Positions 1 through 5,563 of a DNA stretch of 12,572 bases are shown here, piece by piece (positions within the stretch are counted from its first letter, which is position 1; every line of letters starts with the position of its first letter). Source of the DNA: Halieaceae bacterium (GTDB lineage Bacteria > Pseudomonadota > Gammaproteobacteria > Pseudomonadales > Halieaceae); contig QOPK01000053.1 of NCBI GenBank assembly GCA_003331685.1, positions 1 through 12,572 of the forward strand, written 5' to 3'. The position numbers and the translations under genes are program-made. The notes under the pieces are model-generated. The model was not told the DNA's origin, did no database searches, and saw only the letters and a list, made by a program, of their open reading frames with translations.

Positions 1-143
1 CACACGCCTGGCAACCAGGCGATGCACTCATGTGGGACAACGCCTGCACGATGCACCGCAGAGATCCTTTTGATCCCGCGCATGCCCGTTTGATGAAGCG
101 CACCACGATCCTGCCGCCCGCAGAGCTGGCGGTGCCGTTCTAA
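1..143 (+). CDS. TauD/TfdA-family 2-oxoglutarate/Fe(II) dioxygenase, C-terminal end only
   Basis: Only the last 46 codons are inside the window; the frame runs from position 3 to the TAA at 141-143. The translation shows the hallmark end of this family: GDALMWDNACTMHRR, then RLMKRTTI. The His of TMHRR (codon 54-56) matches the distal iron-ligand His. The Arg residues 11 and 15 positions later match the spacing of the 2-oxoglutarate-binding Arg pair known from TauD (H255, R266, R270). Such enzymes hydroxylate small acids, sulfonates or aryloxyalkanoates in the cytoplasm, using 2-oxoglutarate and oxygen. The substrate cannot be read from this fragment. It converges on the HpaB-like gene with 40 nt between stop codons. 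Whether it belongs to the same catabolic block is inference. Confidence 0.85.
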   Translation, partial: HAWQPGDALMWDNACTMHRRDPFDPAHARLMKRTTILPPAELAVPF

Positions 144-158
144 CCCGGAGGTTCCTCT

Positions 159-176
159 GCCGCCCGCAGGGGCGGC
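159..176. terminator. GC-rich hairpin between convergent genes
   Basis: A perfect 7-bp stem GCCGCCC/GGGCGGC (159-165 and 170-176) with a 4-nt GCAG loop sits in the 40-nt gap between the dioxygenase stop and the stop of the HpaB-like gene. Its position suits a bidirectional terminator, but neither strand has a following T-run, so intrinsic termination is unproven. Confidence 0.4.
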
Positions 177-183
177 GATAGAT

Positions 184-1746
184 TCAGTCTTCAGCGCCAC
201 CCTCTGGCTGAGTCGGAGGCTGACAGCCCGTCGCACAGCACTGGCCCGGCTGCTTCTGGCGGTTTGGTGCACCCGAAGAGCCGGATTCGGCAACACCGCG
301 ATCCAGCAGTCGCTCCACCAATGAACGCCGCTCCTCGATGGGGTACCGCCGATAGATCTCGCGCTTCATCGCCTGAGGCGAACCACCCCCGTGCAAACTG
401 ATAACGGAGTACCAGCCGCCGGTTGATGAGGCGGTAATGTCCTCCATGAAACGGGCCACTTGCATACGTTGGTCGTACGGGATGTCCGGGCGCCCTGCCA
501 GCACTGAGGCGAGGTCCCCGGAGGTCGCAGGGTTATGATCTTCATCCGGCCCGGGTAAGGCCACGATCAACCCGCCAGACACCTCGTGCGCAATGCGATG
601 CATGTCATAGATCTGCGTGGCCAACAGCAACTTACCGACGTTGGAGAAGACAGGTTCCGGCATCCACGACCCGCAGGGGTCCTCAACGCCATAGACCGAC
701 GCCGCCACGCCGCAGGCAAAGAAGCCTTCTACCAGCTTGATCAGCTCGGCCATGCTGTCTCGCAAGTGGGGGACGGTATCCATATCGAGACCGTTGGCCT
801 CGGTCATGAGAGAACCGGCACCGATCAGCAGATCTCCAAAACCGGCACGCGCGCCGATGCAGCTGTGTCGGTGGTGGTTGGCGTAGGACGTCACCAAATG
901 CTCGGTGTAGTCATGCTCACCCGCAAAGAACACCTGATCCCAGGGCACCAGTACCTGATCAAAATGACACACGGCAGTGCTTTGGCCATATTTGGCGCTG
1001 AAATGCGCTGCCGCCTCACCGGGCCGGCCCGCCGGCCGCGAAATAATCGTCAGCCCCTTGACATCGATGGGTACCGCACAGCAGACCGCAAAGTCGGCAT
1101 CCTCCTTGCGCATGGTTCGGCATGGCATTACCAGCAACTCGTGCATGTAGGGGCCACCCGTCACAATGGCTTTCACGCCTGAAATCACGATGCCATCCGC
1201 ACGCCGCTCAACAATGTGCACGTAGCTATCAGCAACCTCTTGATCCCCGGGCCGCTTACTCCGATCACCCTTACCGTCCGTCATGGCGACACCGAGGGTC
1301 AGATCTTCATCCTGAATGCGGTGTAGGTAGGACAGGAAGCGTTCATGCTGCTCACCCCCGGTGTCCTCGGTCATCTGCCAAGTGGCCTGATAGATGGCAT
1401 TGAGCGCATCGTGGGTCAGGTAGCGCTGTGCGCAACCACTCTCGCGGCAGACCAGTCGCACCGCCTCCAACTTAGAGAGCAGGTCCTCGCTATGCCGATT
1501 GATGTGGAGCATGCGGTTCACGGTCTTACCCGAGGTCGCCTGCTCGGCCAACATCAAGCCGCCGTACTCAGGTTTCTGGGCAAACTCATAGGTCACGCCG
1601 ACCGCTCGCACGCCCGGCTGCAGCCGCGGGTCATCCGCGACCGACTCGACAAGGTCCCCGTCGACATACACCGTGGGGCTGTACTCGCGCAAACTTTCTT
1701 CGTAATCGGCCGCGCTCATGATGCGACCACCAGCTTTCATTAACAT
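184..1746 (-). CDS. HpaB / 4-hydroxybutyryl-CoA dehydratase-like flavoprotein lacking Fe-S cluster ligands
   Basis: The product is 520 aa and belongs to the 4-hydroxyphenylacetate 3-hydroxylase (HpaB) superfamily, with an acyl-CoA-dehydrogenase-like flavin fold. Its layout is closer to 4-hydroxybutyryl-CoA dehydratase (AbfD) than to HpaB: YEESLR (15-20), TYEFAQKP (52-59), GKTVNR (73-78), AMTDGKGDRS (154-163), and HGGGSPQA (452-459). Compared with the AbfD sequence as I recall it, the cluster ligands C99 and H292 are kept (C105, H292). C103 is Tyr109 and C299 is Ala299. Acidic residues E257 and E455 are also replaced (T257, I449). An AbfD-type radical dehydratase is therefore unlikely; a flavin-dependent oxygenase, isomerase or other role is open. 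The last ~35 residues form a low-complexity tail with CCATGC (503-508). The start at 1746 has GGGAG 6 nt upstream, and this ATG lies 3 nt upstream of the PrpD stop codon. Met3 (1740) and Met10 (1719) are alternatives. It is the last gene of the regulator operon. Confidence 0.8.
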   Translation of the reverse strand: MLMKAGGRIMSAADYEESLREYSPTVYVDGDLVESVADDPRLQPGVRAVGVTYEFAQKPEYGGLMLAEQATSGKTVNRMLHINRHSEDLLSKLEAVRLVCRESGCAQRYLTHDALNAIYQATWQMTEDTGGEQHERFLSYLHRIQDEDLTLGVAMTDGKGDRSKRPGDQEVADSYVHIVERRADGIVISGVKAIVTGGPYMHELLVMPCRTMRKEDADFAVCCAVPIDVKGLTIISRPAGRPGEAAAHFSAKYGQSTAVCHFDQVLVPWDQVFFAGEHDYTEHLVTSYANHHRHSCIGARAGFGDLLIGAGSLMTEANGLDMDTVPHLRDSMAELIKLVEGFFACGVAASVYGVEDPCGSWMPEPVFSNVGKLLLATQIYDMHRIAHEVSGGLIVALPGPDEDHNPATSGDLASVLAGRPDIPYDQRMQVARFMEDITASSTGGWYSVISLHGGGSPQAMKREIYRRYPIEERRSLVERLLDRGVAESGSSGAPNRQKQPGQCCATGCQPPTQPEGGAED

Positions 1747-3185
1747 GCTTCGCTCCCGGAGGGCTGTTGCGCCGCCCTGTTGGATTCAGTGCGCAACAGC
1801 GCCGTCAACTCTGCTACGTCATTCATTTCATCAAGGTTCAACATTGAGTTCCACAACTGCTCGGCCCTGTCAGCTGCAATGGTCAGCGCACAGTTATCGA
1901 GGAATTTGGCCTTCACCTGCTCGGCAGGGAGTAACTGTCCCTCCGCGCCCCGATTCACGGTCTCAAAATGCTCAAGCTCAGTGCCGTCTGTCAGAGTAAT
2001 TTTAACGCCACCCGAAAAAGTGTCGGGGTAGCGAGACCGCGCGTCATGCGCGCAGACAACGCGCTGCGCCAACGACAGGACCTCGGGGTCCATCCGCGCG
2101 GCGTCCTCAAGGTCAGCCAGACTAAAGCTGCCTTTGCACAGCGCGGTGGCCACCGCATAGGGCGCACTAAATTTGGCGTCATATTCGCTTTGGGGCGCTC
2201 GCTTTGCCTCAATAGGGCTCGCCACAACACCAAACTGCCGGTCATCGAGCAATATGGTGACTGACTTGATTATGTCAGGCGTGATTACATGCTCCGATCG
2301 TAGTGCCAACGCGGCATCAACAGGCGCATGATTAAAGTGGCAGATGGGATAGGGCTTGATGGCCACGGTACGCAACGCCCAATCGCGGAACAGTTGCGAC
2401 GACACCGCCTCTGTCTCCACCGAGGTGCCCGGCGCGTAGAGCGCATAAAAACCGAAGCGCCCTCCGTAGGCCTCGCCGGGTCCCTGAAACCCAGATACAC
2501 CGAGCGCCGCCGCTTGCAAGGCAGCGGAGGCTGCCCAACCAGGGTGTAGTCGCTTGGTCCAACTGCCATCGTCCAAAAACGCCATGCTGCCGCTACTCAG
2601 GCTGAGCGCCACGCCCTGTGCACGCACCAAGGCGTCGCTGTCTGCTCCCATCATGCGTGCTGCGGCGACCGTGGCGCCAAATACCCCCACGACACCCGTG
2701 GGATGGAAACCTACCTGCTGGAACACGCCCCCAGCCTGCGTGCCCAGCATCGCGTCGACTTCGATCGCGATTAACGTGGCAAGGAGTAGCTCTGCACCAC
2801 TCAGGCCGCGATGCTCAGCCAGCGCCAGTGCTGCGGGAAACGCACTGGCGGAGCAATGCACGACCGATGCCAAATGGGTGTCATCGTAGTCCAATCCGTG
2901 AACCAACAGCCCGTTCATCAGGGCTGCGTCGCGCACAGACGCCGTCGCAGACTGCCCAATAATGGTTGACGCACCGTCGCTACCTAGCACGCTCAGCGAG
3001 CTCAGAGAGATGTGCGCAAAATCGTAGGCACGCGAGGCAAAGGCAATACCGACGGCGTCTGCCAGACATAGCTTGAGATAGGCCCACACGTCTTGCGGGA
3101 CCTGATCCCTCTGCAACGTGGCCACGCGATCAGCGATTGCACGACTCAACGGCGCAGTTTGGTGGGTGAGCGGTGATGCCTGCAT
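1740..3185 (-). CDS. MmgE/PrpD-family protein (methylcitrate dehydratase / cis-aconitate decarboxylase type)
   Basis: The product is 481 aa, normal for MmgE/PrpD. Known members dehydrate 2-methylcitrate (PrpD) or decarboxylate cis-aconitate to itaconate (CAD/ACOD1). Visible motifs: LLVHGLDYDDTH (94-104) followed by H110, GFHPTG (159-164), SWTKRLHPGWA (208-218), and IKPYPICHFNH (276-286). These offer candidates for the Asp, Thr, His and two Lys residues implicated in ACOD1, matched here by motif and not by alignment. Substrate is not decidable: tricarboxylic and branched dicarboxylic acids are both reasonable. The start at 3185 has GGAGG 5 nt upstream and begins just before the conserved N-terminal helix. 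The frame stays open 75 codons further upstream, but that stretch runs through the CitE 3' end and is poor in character. The stop codon overlaps the start of the HpaB-like gene, so translation is probably coupled. A promoter and operator candidate lie directly upstream. Confidence 0.87.
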   Translation of the reverse strand: MQASPLTHQTAPLSRAIADRVATLQRDQVPQDVWAYLKLCLADAVGIAFASRAYDFAHISLSSLSVLGSDGASTIIGQSATASVRDAALMNGLLVHGLDYDDTHLASVVHCSASAFPAALALAEHRGLSGAELLLATLIAIEVDAMLGTQAGGVFQQVGFHPTGVVGVFGATVAAARMMGADSDALVRAQGVALSLSSGSMAFLDDGSWTKRLHPGWAASAALQAAALGVSGFQGPGEAYGGRFGFYALYAPGTSVETEAVSSQLFRDWALRTVAIKPYPICHFNHAPVDAALALRSEHVITPDIIKSVTILLDDRQFGVVASPIEAKRAPQSEYDAKFSAPYAVATALCKGSFSLADLEDAARMDPEVLSLAQRVVCAHDARSRYPDTFSGGVKITLTDGTELEHFETVNRGAEGQLLPAEQVKAKFLDNCALTIAADRAEQLWNSMLNLDEMNDVAELTALLRTESNRAAQQPSGSEAC

Positions 3186-3200
3186 CGGGACCTCCGGAAA

Positions 3201-3210
3201 TGTCCGGACA
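3201..3210. promoter_or_regulatory. Candidate GntR operator, perfect palindrome TGTCCGGACA
   Basis: This 10-bp perfect palindrome lies 16 nt upstream of the PrpD start codon and abuts a -10-like TATCAT on the minus strand. A near-identical site, TGTCCAGACA, lies at 4983-4992 beside the GntR regulator gene. HutC-type GntR repressors are known to bind short palindromes of this kind. Assigning these two sites to this regulator is inference from position and similarity. Confidence 0.6.
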
Positions 3211-3238
3211 TGATACACCAACCGTATGAGGATGCCGA
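3210..3238 (-). promoter_or_regulatory. Candidate sigma-70 promoter for the PrpD and HpaB-like genes
   Basis: On the minus strand, TCGGCA (3233-3238, 4 of 6 matches to TTGACA) and TATCAT (3210-3215, 5 of 6 matches to TATAAT) are separated by 17 nt. Transcription would start within or just after TGTCCGGACA, so a bound repressor would block it. This would give the last two genes of the operon their own control point. Matches of this quality occur by chance, so the operator overlap is the main support. Confidence 0.4.
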
Positions 3239-3250
3239 CCGCGGATCCCG

Positions 3251-3273
3251 CTATTGGCCTGTCAGCCCAATAG
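3251..3273. other. Intercistronic hairpin over the CitE stop codon
   Basis: The arms CTATTGG (3251-3257) and CCAATAG (3267-3273) form a perfect 7-bp inverted repeat with a 9-nt loop that includes the CitE stop codon (3262-3264). No T-run follows on the minus strand. It could attenuate read-through or protect an mRNA 3' end between CitE and PrpD. Function is inferred. Confidence 0.35.
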
Positions 3274-4149
3274 TGAGTCCGCCAACGCCAGAATGCGCTG
3301 ACTTTTGTAGACAATCGGATAATCGATGAAATAACCGTCCAGCTGAATGGAAGCCGAGCCCTCTGCCTCGGCGGCCTCAAACGCCTCCACCACGGCACGG
3401 GCGTGGGCAATCTCCTCTTCGGAAGGTGTGAATACCTGATGAGTTAAGGGAATCTGGGCAGGATGGATACAGAGTTTGCCGCCAAAGCCGAACTGTTTGC
3501 CGTGGCGTGCGGACTGCAAAAACCGCTCATCATCTTTGATCTGCAACACCACCGTGTCGATCGGCGGCTCTAGATTGCCTAGACGCGCGGCATGAGACAG
3601 CTTTGCTCGCGCATAGGCCAACACCGACTCATCAGCGTTCCATTCGTAATTCAGATCGAGCGTGTAGTCCCCGCCGCCAAACGCCATGCGCTTGATGCGG
3701 CTGTCGGCAGTGGCGATCTTCCTCGCTCGCTCTACCCCTGCTGCCGTTTCAATGATCGGCATCAGGTCCAAGCTGCCCACAGCCATCCCTTGCGCCGTCT
3801 CGGCAGCGGCGAGCACGTTTTCCAGCTCGTCGAGACACGCCCGCGACTCCACCTTTGGCAACACCACACCATCTAGCCATGGCCCGACGGTGGCTTTGAT
3901 GTCCTCGGCGCAATAAGGCGTATCGATGCTATTGACGCGAACGTAGTGCCGGGTACCACTGTTAGGACGGGCGGTGAAAGCATCCACCACGCACTGCCGC
4001 GCAGCGGGCTTTTCACTTATCGCCACAGCATCTTCCAAATCGAGGATGACGGCATCGGCGCCCACCTCAAAAACCTTTTCCACGCGCCGAGGATGATTTG
4101 CGGGTGTGAACAGGAAACTCCGGATGGGCGTGAAATCTTCAGGTGTCAT
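3262..4149 (-). CDS. CitE-like acyl-CoA lyase (HpcH/HpaI aldolase / citrate lyase beta family)
   Basis: The product is 295 aa, typical for stand-alone CitE-like enzymes, which cleave or condense malyl-CoA, citramalyl-CoA or 3-methylmalyl-CoA with Mg2+. The TIM-barrel pattern is clear: RSFLFTPANHP (10-20), ILDLEDAV (35-42), YVRVNS (69-74), VVLPKVES (95-102), MPIIETAAGV (130-139), and AFGGGDYTLDL (156-166). E134 and D161 are the expected metal ligands, and R71 fits the CoA/substrate-binding Arg. There is no sign of a three-subunit citrate lyase, so a citramalyl- or malyl-CoA type lyase is the better guess. The ATG at 4149 follows the regulator's TGA after one base, with GGAG about 10 nt upstream inside the regulator gene. 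The two genes are almost certainly co-transcribed and coupled. The longer open frame (to 4317) lies inside the regulator and is not used. Confidence 0.88.
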   Translation of the reverse strand: MTPEDFTPIRSFLFTPANHPRRVEKVFEVGADAVILDLEDAVAISEKPAARQCVVDAFTARPNSGTRHYVRVNSIDTPYCAEDIKATVGPWLDGVVLPKVESRACLDELENVLAAAETAQGMAVGSLDLMPIIETAAGVERARKIATADSRIKRMAFGGGDYTLDLNYEWNADESVLAYARAKLSHAARLGNLEPPIDTVVLQIKDDERFLQSARHGKQFGFGGKLCIHPAQIPLTHQVFTPSEEEIAHARAVVEAFEAAEAEGSASIQLDGYFIDYPIVYKSQRILALADSLLG

Positions 4150-4150
4150 C

Positions 4151-4954
4151 TCAGTTGCTCCAAGACCAGTGATCGGCGGTCTGCCAACCGCGGGTAAATT
4201 CGAAGGTGTAGCTAAAGTTGCTCGCTGGGTGCTCAGAGATCGACACTTCGAAAATGCGCCCGCCTCTGCCTTCATAAAATCGACTGACGCTAAGCGAGGG
4301 CGCGCCTGGCTCGACACCGAGGACCGCGGCTTTCCGAACAGACAGAACCCCAGCAGTCAGGCGAATTGTGATGTTCTCGATCGATTCCTTGAATGTCTCG
4401 GCGATCATTTCGTAAACAGGGCGTGAGCTCGTACCGAGACGCTGAGCTATCGAGCCGTATTCAGGAATGACATAAACGTCGGCCAAGCAGATGGGCACGC
4501 CCTCTTCCCCCAGCGTCCTCAAGCCCGCAATTTGCACCCATTCGTCTCCCACCTGACACCCTAACTCCCTCGCCAACGGCTTATCCGCATTGATGCGTTC
4601 ATCGGAAAGTAATCGAAAAATGCTGCTATCGGGATAACTGAAGAGTTCCGATGGTGAGCGCACCATTTGCACGAAAGCAGGTGACGCCTCAGTGGAAAGC
4701 ACCAGCGTGCCACGCCCCCGCTGTCGTTTCACAAGCCCCATGTCTTCCAGAACACGCAAGGCCTCACGAATCGTGTGTCGGCTGGCGTCAAAGCGATCGA
4801 TCAGTTCCAGTTCGCCAGGTAAAAACGTGCCGACGGGGAATCTACCCTCGCGAATACCGGCCAGCAACGTGTCCGATATTTGCCGATAAAGCGGCACTCT
4901 GGACGAGGCCTGAGCACCGCCATCGGCCTGTTTTTTTGCCTGCTCACCTTGCAT
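4151..4954 (-). CDS. GntR-family transcriptional regulator, HutC subfamily (UTRA domain)
   Basis: The product is 267 aa. The N-terminal winged helix-turn-helix (about residues 21-87) has the GntR signature: PLYRQISDTL, FLPGELELIDRFDASRHTIR, ALRVLEDMGL, KRQRGRGTLV. A UTRA-type effector domain follows (about 105-250), including GLRTLGEEGVPICLADVYV, ending in SVSRFYEGRGGRIFEVSISE. UTRA domains bind small effectors, often the pathway's substrate or an intermediate, and release the DNA. An ATG at 4993 would add 13 residues, but it overlaps the operator candidate at 4983-4992 and lacks a ribosome site. The ATG at 4954, with a G-rich stretch 11 nt upstream, is preferred. The gene heads the minus-strand operon with CitE, PrpD and HpaB-like genes and is divergent from the hydratase. 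It is probably an autoregulated local repressor. Confidence 0.9.
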   Translation of the reverse strand: MQGEQAKKQADGGAQASSRVPLYRQISDTLLAGIREGRFPVGTFLPGELELIDRFDASRHTIREALRVLEDMGLVKRQRGRGTLVLSTEASPAFVQMVRSPSELFSYPDSSIFRLLSDERINADKPLARELGCQVGDEWVQIAGLRTLGEEGVPICLADVYVIPEYGSIAQRLGTSSRPVYEMIAETFKESIENITIRLTAGVLSVRKAAVLGVEPGAPSLSVSRFYEGRGGRIFEVSISEHPASNFSYTFEFTRGWQTADHWSWSN

Positions 4955-4981
4955 GACAGATCTGAACCCCCCAGACTTGAT

Positions 4982-5009
4982 TTGTCCAGACATTTTAGTT
5001 GCTTATAGG
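4982..5009 (+). promoter_or_regulatory. Candidate promoter of the hydratase / acyl-CoA dehydrogenase pair
   Basis: TTGTCC (4982-4987) and TATAGG (5004-5009) are 16 nt apart, upstream of the hydratase start at 5052. The operator candidate covers the -35 and the first part of the spacer, as expected for a repressible promoter. The hexamer matches are modest. Confidence 0.3.
4983..4992. promoter_or_regulatory. Candidate GntR operator, TGTCCAGACA
   Basis: The half-sites TGTC and GACA are the same as in the perfect palindrome at 3201-3210; only one of ten bases differs. It lies in the 97-nt region between the regulator and the hydratase gene. Here one bound dimer could control both directions. 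A CCAGAC direct repeat (4971-4976 and 4986-4991) partly overlaps it. Binding by this regulator is inferred. Confidence 0.6.
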
Positions 5010-5051
5010 GTGACCACAACCCGTTCTATCGCTCCCACAAGGTATTTGATC

Positions 5052-5540
5052 ATGTCCAAAACCTCTGCCAAAGCGCGCTACGCTCACCAAAGCGGCCGTC
5101 ACTACGAGGACTTTACGGTGGGGGACATCTATCACCACCTGCCTGGAAGGACGATCTCGCAACACGACAACGCCTGGTTTACCTTGCTGACTATGAATAC
5201 CCATCCACTCCATTTCGATGAGGAGTACGCCGCGGAGACCGAGTTCGGTCGACCGCTGGTCGCGAGCCCACTGACGGTGGCCATCATTGTTGGCATGAGC
5301 GTATCGGATGTAAGCGAAGCAGCCATCGCCAATTTAGGCTGGAAAGAAATCAAATTGCCCGCCCCGGTATTTCCGGGCGACACCCTTTACGCCAACACGG
5401 AAGTGCTGGATAAACGTGAGTCACGCTCCCGATCCAATGCGGGCATCGTCAGCGTGCTCACCCGCGGCATGAACCAGGATGACACCGAAGTCTGCGTCTT
5501 TGAGCGGCAGATCCTCATTCCCAAGCGCAACTCCGCTTAA
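5052..5540 (+). CDS. MaoC-type (R)-specific enoyl-CoA hydratase/dehydratase
   Basis: The product is 162 aa, a single hot-dog domain of the MaoC dehydratase family. Motifs include GRHYEDFTVGDIY (15-27), the hydratase loop LLTMNTHPLHFDEEYA (45-60), EFGRPLVASPLT, and the late LPAPVFPGDTLY and KRESRSRSNAGIVSV stretches. These fit the mesaconyl-/itaconyl-CoA hydratase branch. The usual catalytic Asp/His pair five residues apart appears as Asn49 and His54; Asp to Asn at this place may be normal for the branch. The likely reaction is hydration of a branched enoyl-CoA to the 3-hydroxyacyl-CoA that the CitE-like lyase could cleave. The ATG at 5052 has AAGG 9 nt upstream and starts a typical N-terminus. 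The upstream extension to 4953 runs through the promoter region. It is the first gene of a two-gene operon with the acyl-CoA dehydrogenase. Confidence 0.88.
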   Translation: MSKTSAKARYAHQSGRHYEDFTVGDIYHHLPGRTISQHDNAWFTLLTMNTHPLHFDEEYAAETEFGRPLVASPLTVAIIVGMSVSDVSEAAIANLGWKEIKLPAPVFPGDTLYANTEVLDKRESRSRSNAGIVSVLTRGMNQDDTEVCVFERQILIPKRNSA

Positions 5541-5563
5541 GCCCATTTTTCAGGAGATACAGC

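Noticed and set aside
586..1182. 198-codon plus-strand open frame opposite the HpaB-like gene
   Set aside because: It is antisense to a clearly recognisable protein, and its translation is rich in His, Arg and Gln without any family pattern.
3186..3410. 75-residue N-terminal extension of the PrpD protein
   Set aside because: The region overlaps the 3' end of CitE, the hairpin and the promoter/operator. A strong GGAGG precedes the ATG at 3185, where the family's normal N-terminus begins.
4955..4993. Alternative regulator start at 4993
   Set aside because: That ATG overlaps the operator candidate and has no ribosome site; the next ATG at 4954 gives the normal N-terminus. It cannot be fully excluded.
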